Shown here: one piece after another, positions 38,143 to 47,867 of the stretch
Layout of the letters: each line of letters opens with the position of its first letter
Numbering within the stretch: the first letter of the stretch is position 1
Notes under the pieces: model-generated
Databases searched by the model: none
Seen by the model: only the letters and a program-made list of their open reading frames with translations
What the model was told of the DNA's origin: nothing
Position numbers and translations under genes: made by a program
DNA from: Mucilaginibacter sp.
Lineage (GTDB): Bacteria; Bacteroidota; Bacteroidia; Sphingobacteriales; Sphingobacteriaceae
DNA length: 58,022 nucleotides
Reading direction: 5' to 3'
NCBI GenBank assembly: GCA_016763755.1
Contig: JAESTD010000031.1
Location: forward strand, 1 to 58,022

Positions 38143-39164
38143 CTAAAACAAGGAAGGTGTGCCGCCGGGTTTTATTTTGCCTAAATGGCGATATGCGGCT
38201 TCTGTAACTTCGCGACCCCGGGCAGTGCGCATCAAGAAACCTTCCTGTATCAGGAACGGTTCGTAAACTTCTTCAATGGTGCCTTCGTCCTCGCCAACAG
38301 CAGTGGCAATCGTTTTAAGGCCAACAGGGCCACCCTTAAACTTATTGATAATAGTAGCTAATATTTTATTGTCCATTTCGTCTAAGCCATGCTCATCTAC
38401 ATTGAGGGCATTAAGGGCATATTGGGCAATTTCGGTATCAATTTTACCGTTGCCTTTTATCTGGGCAAAATCGCGGGTACGGCGCAGTAGGGCGTTTGCA
38501 ATACGCGGAGTGCCACGGCTGCGGCGGGCTATTTCATAAGCGCCCTCATCGGTGATCGGCGTACGTAGGATAGAGGCCGAACGCAGCACAATAGTAGTTA
38601 ACAGTTTAGCATCATAATATTCTAAACGGCTGTTGATACCGAACCTTGCACGAAGCGGAGCAGTTATAAGCCCGAGCGCGTAGTAGCGCCCACAAGCGTG
38701 AACGGATTAAGCGAGATCTGCACGGAGCGTGCATTGGGGCCACTCTCCAACATAATATCTATCTTAAAATCTTCCATAGCCGAGTACAAATATTCCTCAA
38801 CCAGCGGACTTAAGCGGTGTATCTCGTCAATAAAAAGGATGTCGCCTGTTTCGAGATTGGTAAGCAGTCCGGCCAAATCACCAGGTTTGTCCAATACGGG
38901 GCCCGAGGTAATTTTAATGCCTACGCCCATTTCATTGGCAATAATGTGCGAAAGGGTAGTTTTTCCCAATCCCGGCGGGCCATGCAGCAGCACATGATCT
39001 AAAGCCTCGCCACGCAAACGGGCAGCCTGCACAAAAATCCGCAAGTTAGCCAGTATACTGTGCTGACCGGTAAAATCCTCAAACGCAGCAGGGCGCAATA
39101 CTTTTTCAATATCACGATCGGTAGGAGTAAGACGTTCGCCATCGGGATCAAGGTGCTCGTTCAT
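38143..39164 (-). pseudogene. ruvB: Holliday junction branch-migration helicase RuvB, split by a single-base deletion
   Basis: RuvB is the AAA+ motor of RuvABC. The ORF 38664-39164 gives the N-terminal half with Walker [13 protein letters not shown] and Walker [12 protein letters not shown] and ends VGATTRSGL. Translation then meets a stop. The continuation [18 protein letters not shown] is in another frame and joins ORF 38143-38589, which carries the sensor/arginine region and winged-helix domain ([33 protein letters not shown]). Inserting one base near 38665 restores [14 protein letters not shown] and about 340 residues, normal for RuvB. Because ruvB is almost universal, a consensus error is likely. 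Confidence 0.92.
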
Positions 39165-39327
39165 GTGCTTTTAGCTGTGATTAGTTGATCAGTGATTTGT
39201 TATTAGTTATCAGTGATTCATTCAAAGCTATGTAAAATACTATAAATTTTAGTACTAATAACCGATTAACTGATTACAAATAACCGACGAACTAAATACT
39301 TTTGACTTTAAACTTTCAACTTAAGAG

Positions 39328-40059
39328 TTATCCCTCCGGATACTTCCTGAAAATGCTGTTGATCTTCATCTGTATCACGCCAAAGAAAGCTTCTTTGAAA
39401 ATACCCGATGACATTTTTGAGGTGCCGGCTGTGCGGTCTGTAAATATGATTGGTACTTCAACCACCTTAAAATTGTGTTTAATGGTGGTGTACTTCATTT
39501 CTATCTGGAAGGCGTACCCAACAAATTTTATCTTGTCGAGGTTAAGGGTTTCAAGCACTGCGCGTTTGTAGCACATAAAGCCGGCGGTAGCATCCTGCAC
39601 ATCTATACCCGTTATAAAACGCACATATACTGATGCGAAAAAGCTCATCAATACCCTGCTCATTGGCCAATTAACCACATTTACACCTTTGATATATCTT
39701 GACCCGACGGCCGCATCAGCCCCCTCTATACAGGCGTCGCGCAAGCGAAGCAAATCATCGGGGTTGTGCGAGAAATCGGCATCCATCTCAAAAATAAAAT
39801 CATAATGGCGGGCTACAGCCCATTTAAAACCGTGGATGTACGCTGTGCCAAGTCCCTGTTTCCCGGCTCGCTCTTCTATATGCAATCGTTCGGGGTACTC
39901 GGGTTGAAGGCTTTTAACAATGTTTGCTGTACCATCGGGCGACCCATCGTCAATTATAAGCAGGTGAAAATCATGCGGAAGGCTAAATACTTTACGGATC
40001 ATCCGTTCTATATTCTCCTTCTCGTTATAGGTGGGGATTATAACGATACTATCTGGCAC
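39328..40059 (-). CDS. Polyprenol-phosphate mannosyltransferase-like GT2 (DPM1-like)
   Basis: The 243-residue GT2 enzyme has VIIPTYNEKENIERM at the N-terminus, LLIIDDGSPDGTA near residue 35 and the DxD motif EMDADFSHNPDDL near residue 92, plus GSRYIKGVNVVNWP, characteristic of the dolichol-phosphate-mannose-synthase group. No C-terminal membrane domain is present, as in the soluble DPM1 form. It would transfer a hexose, probably mannose, from GDP-sugar to polyprenyl phosphate at the cytoplasmic membrane face. A short gap (39165-39327) of TGATTAGT-type phrases separates it from ruvB. Confidence 0.9.
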   Translation of the reverse strand: MPDSIVIIPTYNEKENIERMIRKVFSLPHDFHLLIIDDGSPDGTANIVKSLQPEYPERLHIEERAGKQGLGTAYIHGFKWAVARHYDFIFEMDADFSHNPDDLLRLRDACIEGADAAVGSRYIKGVNVVNWPMSRVLMSFFASVYVRFITGIDVQDATAGFMCYKRAVLETLNLDKIKFVGYAFQIEMKYTTIKHNFKVVEVPIIFTDRTAGTSKMSSGIFKEAFFGVIQMKINSIFRKYPEG

Positions 40060-40125
40060 AGTAGCTACTTGGTTTTTAAAATTATGCGGGCGCTAAAATA
40101 GTTGATTTTAGCCCTGCTTTATAAA

Positions 40126-40158
40126 ATAAAAGCAGGAATTGTATAACGTTCCTGCTTC
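40126..40158 (-). terminator. Rho-independent terminator of the POT transporter gene
   Basis: On the minus strand AAGCAGGAA-10 nt-TTCCTGCTT is followed by TTATTTTAT, about 18 nt after the transporter stop. Confidence 0.8.
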
Positions 40159-40175
40159 TCAATTTAATATATTGT

Positions 40176-41672
40176 TTACAAACTATTTGTGTTTGCGGCT
40201 ACCTCGCCGTCAATAACGGGGTCTGTAATGTAGTTTCGTTCTTTCATTCGCGGTGATACAATGAAGAAGATCACAACAAAAACTAATATAAAACCGACAA
40301 AGAACCACTCGTAATTGGCACCTTTAAGGTTTGTAGCCCACCAGCCACCATCCTCAATCAAACCGTTAACTACAGCTGTGATCAGGTTACCGAATGATAC
40401 TACCAGGAACCATATCCCGGTCATGGTGCTTTTCATTGATTTTGGCGAGTGGGTGTAAGCATACTCTAAACCGGTAATGGAAACCAAAACTTCGGCTGCA
40501 GACAGAACAAGGAAGGCCAAAACCTGCCACCAGATAGAAGGTGAACCGCCATGATCTAAATTGGTATGTATTACTCCAATGATCACGAATGACAAAGCTG
40601 TTAATACTAAGCCTGTACCAAGCCTGCGCAATGGCGTTGTTTTTATACCGTGCTTATCGAACCATGGATAAATTACGTAGTTGAACAGAGGGATAAACAT
40701 CAACAAGAACACAGTATTGAAGGTAGAGAGCTGTCCCGGATATATGGTGAACTTAGCAAAGCCAACGTTAACTACACGATCCATTTTTTCGGCATACAAA
40801 GTCCATTCAGATAAGCATTGGTCCCACACAGCCCAAAAGGCAAGCGCAAAAAAGAATACCATCATTACGCGGTAAACGGCTTTTACGCCTTCTACGCGTT
40901 CCGGGTCAAAGCTATTTTTAGCTACATCAAGGAAAGCTTCGCCTTTTTTGCGCTGGCTGCCATGGGTAAGCGCATACCAGGTAATGAAAACCAGGTTATT
41001 ACGGTTTACGCCCTGCGGTGGTACTTTAACGTATTTTTTGCGGCCTGAGAAGAAAATTATAGTTGCCAAAGCCATCAAAATACCGGGAATACCGAACGCC
41101 CATTTTGGCCCGAAGTGTTCGTAAGTCCATGGAATAGCCACGGTAGAGATCATAGAGCCTGCATTGATGCTGAAGTAGAACCAACCGTAAACTTTAGATA
41201 GCAGATCCTGATTTGTTGCATCAAACTGGTCGCCAACGTTGGCAGATACGCATGATTTGATGCCCCCGGCGCCAATTGCTACTACAAGTAACCCTAATTC
41301 AAAACCGGTAAGACCGCCATCAAATGTTGCCAGCATTACGTGGCCTATACAGTAAATGATAGATACATATAATATCAACTTATATTTTCCTGTAAACCAA
41401 TCGGCGATCATCCCGCCCACAAACGGCAGTGCATAGGCTACCATCACAAACAAATGGTGCAGCTTGTTGGCATGTGCGTTTGCCTGATCAGTCAACGCAT
41501 GATTATCTGTAGGGTTAAAGAATTGATTTACTAAAAACAGCGTAAGTACGGAGCGCATCCCGTAAAAGCTGAAGCGTTCTGCAGCTTCATTACCTATAAT
41601 GTATGGGACGCTTTTAGGAAATCGGGATTTTGGTTTTACTGATGTAATAACCGGATCTTGGGTTTCTTGCAT
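40176..41672 (-). CDS. Proton-dependent oligopeptide transporter (POT/PTR family MFS)
   Basis: The 498-residue protein has 12 or more membrane segments. N-terminal motif ERFSFYGMRSVLTLFLVNQFF contains the POT signature ExxERFxYYG-like element, and the second signature is in VVAIGAGGIKSCVSANVGDQF. It should import di- or tripeptides with protons across the inner membrane. No neighbouring gene suggests a particular peptide. The gene is monocistronic with its own terminator. Confidence 0.92.
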   Translation of the reverse strand: MQETQDPVITSVKPKSRFPKSVPYIIGNEAAERFSFYGMRSVLTLFLVNQFFNPTDNHALTDQANAHANKLHHLFVMVAYALPFVGGMIADWFTGKYKLILYVSIIYCIGHVMLATFDGGLTGFELGLLVVAIGAGGIKSCVSANVGDQFDATNQDLLSKVYGWFYFSINAGSMISTVAIPWTYEHFGPKWAFGIPGILMALATIIFFSGRKKYVKVPPQGVNRNNLVFITWYALTHGSQRKKGEAFLDVAKNSFDPERVEGVKAVYRVMMVFFFALAFWAVWDQCLSEWTLYAEKMDRVVNVGFAKFTIYPGQLSTFNTVFLLMFIPLFNYVIYPWFDKHGIKTTPLRRLGTGLVLTALSFVIIGVIHTNLDHGGSPSIWWQVLAFLVLSAAEVLVSITGLEYAYTHSPKSMKSTMTGIWFLVVSFGNLITAVVNGLIEDGGWWATNLKGANYEWFFVGFILVFVVIFFIVSPRMKERNYITDPVIDGEVAANTNSL

Positions 41673-41786
41673 TATTGTTTAAATATCAGGGGCTAAAAAT
41701 AGTATAAATAAATTTAACCGAAATTTTATACCGAGATTATTACAGTTAATGCCGGTATTGTTTGGTTAAACATCGTACTCAATATT

Positions 41787-42713
41787 TTAATTCCGTTTAC
41801 GCAGCGGCACAGATTTTCTATCGGCTCGCGACTGTATTTTGGGGTCTACAAAACCATCATCGGCTTGCTGAGGTATGTTGCGCATATCAAGGTTTTCAAC
41901 AAACTGCCATTGGCCGTTTTGCAGGCGATAACCATCGTATGAGAGGTCAGGCCCAAAGGTTTCCGGTCGGTCTTTCATTTTCTCGTCGGGTGCACTAAGA
42001 TGGTCAAACACGATCAGATTTTGCTCCGACACGTGGCGTAATAGCATCGATACCTGGCGGGCATACTCAAACACTATGCGTTTTGCATTCTTTCTTTCTT
42101 TATCGCCTGTAAATACCGGCATGCCCAGTACAGGTTTATCTTCTCTATCGAAAGATAAAACCTCGATTACTTTTTTGGTTGAGCGAACATTATTGCCTTT
42201 CCAGCCAAGTAGCACGTAATAAGGCCTTGCTGCGCTAACGCGTACGATTTTATAGTATTGAGCGCCATACCATTTGCGGTTATCTGTTACAGTATCCTGC
42301 GGATTTTTTATAAAAGGTGTGTAATCCTCCAACGGGTACATCTGCAGACGGTCGCCGGTATTCATTTGTATGGTGCCGTAATAGCGGTAGCTGCCATCCT
42401 GGTTCATAACCGGCCAGGTAAATATTCTGAAACGGTTGTCAGGTGCATTTAATATGCTTACGGTTTTCAGTGAATCAAATTGAAAATTAAACGAATGGGG
42501 TACTTTCAATGCAGCAACCAACATGCGTATAAACTTATAGTTGGCGTTTTTGCGCTCCACATCAACAGTATCATTGATAAACTTTTTGCCAAGGATGCGC
42601 AAGCTATCCTGATACACGCGCAGGTTTTTGAGATTGGTAGCCTCATCATTGTGCTGTGCAAACGCTGTGTTTAGCCCACAAAAAAGAATAAGCGCAATTA
42701 AAAAACCTTTCAT
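41787..42713 (-). CDS. Secreted protein of unknown function
   Basis: The 308-residue product has a signal peptide (IALILFCGLNTAFAQ) and a mature part rich in charged and aromatic residues (FRIFTWPVMNQDGSYRYYG, YYKIVRVSAARPYYVLLGWKGNN, VFEYARQVSMLLRH). I do not recognise a named family, but the compositional pattern and the repeated beta-strand-like elements indicate a folded periplasmic protein. The C-terminus is basic (RADRKSVPLRKRN). It precedes the POT gene by 114 nt without evident coupling. Confidence 0.72.
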   Translation of the reverse strand: MKGFLIALILFCGLNTAFAQHNDEATNLKNLRVYQDSLRILGKKFINDTVDVERKNANYKFIRMLVAALKVPHSFNFQFDSLKTVSILNAPDNRFRIFTWPVMNQDGSYRYYGTIQMNTGDRLQMYPLEDYTPFIKNPQDTVTDNRKWYGAQYYKIVRVSAARPYYVLLGWKGNNVRSTKKVIEVLSFDREDKPVLGMPVFTGDKERKNAKRIVFEYARQVSMLLRHVSEQNLIVFDHLSAPDEKMKDRPETFGPDLSYDGYRLQNGQWQFVENLDMRNIPQQADDGFVDPKIQSRADRKSVPLRKRN

Positions 42714-42773
42714 TAAAATTTAAATGATATCTATTAACGATAAACCGCCTGCAAAATTATAGCAATTTGCCGT

Positions 42774-43952
42774 TTACGCAAGGTTTTCTATCACCAATGC
42801 ACTTGCGCCGCCACCGCCATTACAAATGCCTGCCGCACCGTATTTACCTTTGTTTTGCTGCAGCACGTTAATCAGCGTAACAATGATTCGCGCACCCGAT
42901 GCACCCAGCGGATGGCCAATGGCTACTGCACCACCGTTAACATTAACCTTTGCAGGATCAAGTCCCAATATTTTATTGTTGGCAACAGATACTACAGAGA
43001 ATGCTTCGTTTATTTCGTAAAAATCAATCTGGTCTGCTGATAACCCCGCTTTGTGCAAAGCCAGCGGGATAGCTTTTGAAGGCGCAGTAGTAAAATGCTC
43101 AGGCGCTTGTTGTGCATCTGCAAACGATACAACTTTTGCCAAAGGTTTTATACCTAAGGCATCAGCCTTCTCTTTGCTCATCAACACCAGGGCAGCCGCA
43201 CCATCGTTCAATGTTGATGCATTAGCGGCTGTAACGGTACCATCTTTCTTAAATACTGGTTTAATGAATGGGATCTTATCGAATTTTACCGTGCCAGGTT
43301 CTTCATCTTCGGCAAATAAAGTAACCTCACCTTTTCTATCTTTCAGTTCAACGGGAGTGATCTCGGCTTTGAATTTACCATCTGCCTGAGATTGCTGCGC
43401 CCGTTTGTATGATTCTATAGCAAAAGCGTCCTGATCTTCGCGGGTTACTTTACAGTCAACAGCGCAGAGCTCTGCTGCCGAGCCCATATGAAAATCATTG
43501 TAAACATCCCAAAGGCCATCTTTAACCAAACCATCGGTTATCTGGCCGTGGCCTAAACGGTAACCGTTGCGGGCTTTATCTAAGTAATAAGGCACATTGC
43601 TCATGCTTTCAAAACCGCCGGCAACAATTACATCATTATCGCCGTTGGCAATACTTTGGGCAGCAAGCATAATAGCTTTCATGCCCGATGCACATACTTT
43701 GTTTATAGTAGTAGCAGGCATATGTGGCAAACCGGCAAACACGGCAGCCTGGGTGGCTGGTGCCTGCCCCAAATTGGCCGACAATACGTTGCCCATGTAA
43801 ACTTCTTGTATATCCGATGGTTGCGAACCGGCCTTTTCAACTGCTGATTTAATTGCAATGGCACCTAATTGCGTTGCCGATAACGATGCTAAACTGCCAC
43901 CAAAACTGCCGATAGGGGTGCGGGTAGCCGATACGATATAAACTTCTTTCAT
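42774..43952 (-). CDS. Acetyl-CoA C-acyltransferase (thiolase)
   Basis: The 392-residue protein has all three thiolase signatures: nucleophilic Cys in TTINKVCASGMKAI near residue 88, the His motif NGGAVAIGHPLGASGARI near 350 and the second Cys in GICNGGGGASAL near 379. It condenses or cleaves acyl-CoA in the cytoplasm (fatty-acid oxidation or acetoacetyl-CoA formation). No other beta-oxidation gene is adjacent, so biosynthetic or degradative role is open. Confidence 0.96.
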   Translation of the reverse strand: MKEVYIVSATRTPIGSFGGSLASLSATQLGAIAIKSAVEKAGSQPSDIQEVYMGNVLSANLGQAPATQAAVFAGLPHMPATTINKVCASGMKAIMLAAQSIANGDNDVIVAGGFESMSNVPYYLDKARNGYRLGHGQITDGLVKDGLWDVYNDFHMGSAAELCAVDCKVTREDQDAFAIESYKRAQQSQADGKFKAEITPVELKDRKGEVTLFAEDEEPGTVKFDKIPFIKPVFKKDGTVTAANASTLNDGAAALVLMSKEKADALGIKPLAKVVSFADAQQAPEHFTTAPSKAIPLALHKAGLSADQIDFYEINEAFSVVSVANNKILGLDPAKVNVNGGAVAIGHPLGASGARIIVTLINVLQQNKGKYGAAGICNGGGGASALVIENLA

Positions 43953-44023
43953 GATAGAAACAGCGATTTTATAATGGTTATGAGCAAAGTTAGGATTTTT
44001 AAATTACTATGCATGCATAATAA

Positions 44024-44194
44024 TTATTCTGTATCCCTTTTTTTCTTCGCTGTTTTTTTACGCGCTTTTAAAGCTACCTGAAGCAGAAATTCTATTTGCC
44101 CGTTGGTGCTGCGAAATTCATCGGCAGCCCACAGCTCAACTTCTTTGAGCATATCCGGATTAATGCGTAAAACAAATGCTTTTTTCTCTGCCAT
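44024..44194 (-). CDS. Arc/ribbon-helix-helix-like small protein
   Basis: This 56-residue ORF is below the track cutoff. ATG at 44194 gives MAEKKAFVLRINPDMLKEVE, then LWAADEFRSTNGQIEFLLQVALKARKK and a Lys-rich tail. A beta strand followed by two helices is the ribbon-helix-helix pattern of Arc-like DNA-binding proteins, and RINPDMLKEVELWAADEFRSTNGQIEFLL is typical. It starts 5 nt after the 179-residue protein and lies in the same orientation, forming a three-gene set with the SPFH gene. It may autoregulate that set; DNA binding is inferred from family pattern only. Confidence 0.75.
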   Translation of the reverse strand: MAEKKAFVLRINPDMLKEVELWAADEFRSTNGQIEFLLQVALKARKKTAKKKRDTE

Positions 44195-44199
44195 AACAA

Positions 44200-44739
44200 T
44201 TATTGGCCGGCCGCTGCGCCGGCTGCCTGTGCTTGCCGTAATAATATAAAATGCACGCCTATCATGGCTAATAAGCCTGTATCGGGTTTGCCTTGTTGCT
44301 GATTATCGGGTGATAAAATAACACTGAAAGCTTTCTTGATACTCCACGCTATCTGTTTCAATTCAAGGATATCACCATAGGGTTCGCTACTTAGTGTATA
44401 CGCGCGACTGAATAACTTTTTGAACAAGTAGGTGGCTTCAAAGCCGTTATCCATTCGCAAGGTTACGTCACGCGTCCAGGTGGCGGGTTCCAGTTCGCCA
44501 ATGGTTTCGTCCTCGCCACGGTTTAGCATCATAATACGGCTTAGCATTGATTTTCGCTTAATGGTGAACATCCCTGCGTTACTTTCAATGATGGCATAAC
44601 GCTTAAACGTACCTTTATAACTGAGGCGGGCATACATAAACTGACCGTCGCCCAATTGATAATACGGCCGCCACCAGCCAAAGCGGGTAACCGTAAGTTC
44701 GCTGGTACGCAGGCTGCCGATGTCTCTTAAAACGTCCAT
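44200..44739 (-). CDS. Conserved hypothetical protein linked to SPFH gene
   Basis: The 179-residue product begins MDVLRDIGSLRTSELTVTRF and has beta-strand-rich segments (YARLSYKGTFKRYAIIESNAGMFTIKRK, VTLRMDNGFEATYLFKKLF) with no signal peptide. A hydrophobic stretch lies near the C-terminus (LLAMIGVHFILL). I do not recognise the family. It is 4 nt downstream of the SPFH gene and 5 nt upstream of the Arc-like gene, so all three are probably cotranscribed. Confidence 0.72.
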   Translation of the reverse strand: MDVLRDIGSLRTSELTVTRFGWWRPYYQLGDGQFMYARLSYKGTFKRYAIIESNAGMFTIKRKSMLSRIMMLNRGEDETIGELEPATWTRDVTLRMDNGFEATYLFKKLFSRAYTLSSEPYGDILELKQIAWSIKKAFSVILSPDNQQQGKPDTGLLAMIGVHFILLRQAQAAGAAAGQ

Positions 44740-44743
44740 GCTA

Positions 44744-45604
44744 TTAATGGTAAAGTGTACCGGTGTTTACAATGGGGTTAACACTTTTATCGCCACAAAG
44801 TACAACCAGCAAATTGCTCACCATAGCGGCTTTACGTTCTTCGACTAATTCAATTATATTCTTTTCTTCCATTTTTTGCAGAGCCATTTCAACCATACCT
44901 ACGGCACCTTCTACAATCAGTTTACGTGCCGATATAATGGCGGCTGCTTGCTGGCGCTGTAACATAGCGTGGGCAATTTCGGGCGCGTAGGCCAGGTGCG
45001 AGATACGGGCTTCTAATACGTCTATACCCGCACGTTCTAAACGCTCGTTCAGTTCAGTTTCCAGCATAGCGCTAACCTGCTCTGCACCACCGCGCAGGGT
45101 AATACTCGCCGTATCATCTTCGTTAATATGATCATAAGGGAAAGAGTTAGCCAGGTGGCGCACCGCGGCCTCGCTTTGTATGTTCACGTATTGTATGTAA
45201 TTCTCTACCGCAAAAACGGCTTTGGCGGTGTCTTTAATTTGCCATACAATAACAGCAGCTATCTCTATAGGGTTACCTGCGTTATCGTTAACCTTTAGTT
45301 GCTGCCCGTTTAGGTTGAATGCCTTTAACGATACTTTCTTTTTTACAGTGAAAGGATTTACCCAAAAAAAGCCGTCTTGCTTAACCGTGCCGGTATATTT
45401 ACCAAAAAGGGTAAGTACTTTTGATTCGTTTGGATTTACTATAGTAAGGCCCGGTAGTATCAGGAAATAATTTACCACACAAATGATAACACCAATTGCG
45501 TGCTGCTGTGCCCAAAAGCAAAATGCGGCGGCGCCGGTTAATATCAATACTAAAACGAAGGCCAGGTAGCCAGATGGTGCTGTGATAACTCGTTCGGTGT
45601 TCAT
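44744..45604 (-). CDS. SPFH/Band 7 domain membrane protein
   Basis: The 286-residue protein has two hydrophobic segments (about 12-30 and 35-55), then the SPFH core with GLTIVNPNESKVLTLFGKY, EIAAVIVWQIKDTAKAVFAVENY and LNERLERAGIDVLEARISHLAYAPEIAHAM. SPFH proteins oligomerise into membrane scaffolds. The C-terminal part (QRQQAAAIISARKLIVEGAVGMVE) resembles the usual coiled region but is short, and no NfeD partner is present. It is the first gene of the three-gene unit with the unknown and Arc-like proteins. Confidence 0.93.
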   Translation of the reverse strand: MNTERVITAPSGYLAFVLVLILTGAAAFCFWAQQHAIGVIICVVNYFLILPGLTIVNPNESKVLTLFGKYTGTVKQDGFFWVNPFTVKKKVSLKAFNLNGQQLKVNDNAGNPIEIAAVIVWQIKDTAKAVFAVENYIQYVNIQSEAAVRHLANSFPYDHINEDDTASITLRGGAEQVSAMLETELNERLERAGIDVLEARISHLAYAPEIAHAMLQRQQAAAIISARKLIVEGAVGMVEMALQKMEEKNIIELVEERKAAMVSNLLVVLCGDKSVNPIVNTGTLYH

Positions 45605-45716
45605 GGTTTTGTAGATTTAAAATGATATCATAAAGATATCAAATTTGGATTGATAAAAGCAAGAACAATTACGTAAAACAGAAACTTATGCTAATTTTGA
45701 TTGGTTAAACACTGAT

Positions 45717-47783
45717 ATGGCAAAACTTACAACATCACGGCAAAAGGCTTTACTACGCAAGTATGCGCTAAACGTCAAGTTTTTAATGATGCTGGTGAGT
45801 ATTGTGCTCATTGTTTATACTTTACCTAAACAGGCTAAATTTGGCTACGAGTTTGAGAAAGGCCGCATCTGGAACCAGCGCGACCTGGTATCACCCTATA
45901 ACTTTGCCATCCTCAAAACCAACGCCGAAATTGATGCCGACCGTAAAGCCGCTTTAACTACGGTTACCCCGGTTTATCAGCGTAATAACGATGTCGGCGT
46001 ACAGCAACAAGAAGGTTTTAGGAACGACCTCGAGATAAAATGGCACAATGCTGGATTTCCGGATAAAATGAAGGCTATTTATTTACAAACCGGTCTTACT
46101 GTTCTTAATACGGCTTATGACATCGGAATACTTAAACTTAATTCAAAATATCAGATAGGGGGTAAAGATTACGGTGTTACCGTTTTAAGCGATAACGTAG
46201 CCGCCGACAAAAGTACTGCTGACCTTTTAACCCGCGAACGCGCTGTTGAATTTGCAGACGCTGAGATCGGTAAAGTAAAAACACTTGATAAGGCATTTTT
46301 GCTTGACCTGGTGCAAGACCGACTGGAACCTAACCTCTCGTTTGACGCAAAACTTACCGCCCGCCTTGAACGAGAAGTGACTGAGAATCTTTCCATCACC
46401 CGCGGTATGGTGCAAAAGGGGGAAACTATTATTACCAAAGGGTCCGTAATTAATGATGAAGCTTACCAAAAGCTGGCGTCATACAAAAAAGCTTTTGAAG
46501 ATAACTCCCGTAACAACGGTAATCGCGGGCTTGTGCTGTTAGGCCAGTTTTTACTGGCGGGCATCACCATATCATTGCTGATGATATTCCTGTACCTGTT
46601 CCGTAGGGATATTTATGAGGATAACCGTTTGGTGAGTTTGATATTATTGGTTATAACTGCCATGCTGGCCACGCTGTCTTTAGCTATAAAGCTGGAACTG
46701 CCAAACTTCTATTACATCCCTTATTGTATTGTACCTATCATTATCAGGATATTGTTTGATACGCGTTTGGCACTTAACATCCACCTGTTGGTAGTATTAA
46801 TAGCCGGTTTTTTTGTACCTAACAGCTTTGAGTTTGCTTTTTATGAGATAACGGCGGGTATGGTGTCTATATATAGCATCAAGAACCTGATAAGACGAGA
46901 GCAGTTCCTGATATCTGCGCTGATTATAACTTTTACTTACTTCGTGTCTTTTCTGGGTATCTCGCTTATTCGAGAGGGTTCTTTCGTCACTATTGATTGG
47001 GTAGAGTTTATACCCTTTGCAGTGAGTGTGCTGTTAACCCTGCTTGCTTATCCGTTGATCTATCTGTTTGAGAAAGTATTTGCCATAACATCGGAGTTAA
47101 CATTAATTGAGTTAACCAATACCAACGCACCATTACTGCGCGAGATGGCCTTCAGTGCGCCGGGCACATTCCAGCACTCGTTACAGGTTGCCAACCTTGC
47201 CGAGAATGCTATATATGCCATCGGTGGTAACGCGCTGCTGGTTAGGGCAGGGGCTTTGTACCATGATATTGGTAAGATGGAGAACCCATTGTTCTTCATC
47301 GAAAACCAGATATCGGGTTTTAACCCGCATGATAAACTGCCTTATGAGGAGAGCGCTCAGATCATTATCCGGCACGTAAGTAAAGGTATTGAGATGGCAC
47401 GCAAAGCTAATTTGCCCGAGATCGTGATTGACTTTATCCGCACGCACCACGGAAACACCCGGGTGGATTATTTTTACCAATCTTTTTTGAAGAATTTTCC
47501 CGAAAAATTTATAAACGAGAACATTTTTCGCTATCCCGGACCAATTCCATTCACCAAAGAAGCCGGTGTTTTAATGCTTGCCGACTCGATCGAGGCTGCT
47601 TCGCGCTCATTGAAAGAACCCGATGAAGAATCCATCAGCATACTGGTTGATCGCATTGTGAAATACAAACTCGACCAAAACCAATTGAACGACAGTAATA
47701 TAACTTTGAAAGATCTGGAAACGATAAAACAGATCTTTAAACGAATGCTGATGAGCATTTATCACGTGCGGATCGATTATTAA
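45717..47783 (+). CDS. pgpH: 7TM-HD family phosphodiesterase (PgpH-like)
   Basis: The 688-residue protein has an N-terminal membrane segment (about 20-40), an extracytoplasmic 7TMR-HDED-like domain (about 45-265), seven membrane segments (about 270-460) and a C-terminal HD domain with FQHSLQVANLAEN, the signature LYHDIGKMENP and FIRTHHGNTRVDYFY. PgpH homologues hydrolyse cyclic-di-AMP. The domain order is complete, and the HD residues are retained. It is monocistronic, followed by the tRNA-Ser promoter. Confidence 0.94.
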   Translation: MAKLTTSRQKALLRKYALNVKFLMMLVSIVLIVYTLPKQAKFGYEFEKGRIWNQRDLVSPYNFAILKTNAEIDADRKAALTTVTPVYQRNNDVGVQQQEGFRNDLEIKWHNAGFPDKMKAIYLQTGLTVLNTAYDIGILKLNSKYQIGGKDYGVTVLSDNVAADKSTADLLTRERAVEFADAEIGKVKTLDKAFLLDLVQDRLEPNLSFDAKLTARLEREVTENLSITRGMVQKGETIITKGSVINDEAYQKLASYKKAFEDNSRNNGNRGLVLLGQFLLAGITISLLMIFLYLFRRDIYEDNRLVSLILLVITAMLATLSLAIKLELPNFYYIPYCIVPIIIRILFDTRLALNIHLLVVLIAGFFVPNSFEFAFYEITAGMVSIYSIKNLIRREQFLISALIITFTYFVSFLGISLIREGSFVTIDWVEFIPFAVSVLLTLLAYPLIYLFEKVFAITSELTLIELTNTNAPLLREMAFSAPGTFQHSLQVANLAENAIYAIGGNALLVRAGALYHDIGKMENPLFFIENQISGFNPHDKLPYEESAQIIIRHVSKGIEMARKANLPEIVIDFIRTHHGNTRVDYFYQSFLKNFPEKFINENIFRYPGPIPFTKEAGVLMLADSIEAASRSLKEPDEESISILVDRIVKYKLDQNQLNDSNITLKDLETIKQIFKRMLMSIYHVRIDY

Positions 47784-47799
47784 AAATCTGATAATTTTT

Positions 47800-47829
47800 T
47801 TTGTCGGCATTGCCGAATTACTATATTTG
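47800..47829 (+). promoter_or_regulatory. Bacteroidota-type promoter of tRNA-Ser
   Basis: TTTG at 47800-47803 and TATATTTG at 47822-47829 match the -33 TTTG and -7 TAnnTTTG elements with an 18-nt spacer, placing transcription start about 30 nt before the tRNA. Confidence 0.7.
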
Positions 47830-47867
47830 CAGTCCCTGAAAAAGGGGGATGTTTCTTTAAAAAACAT

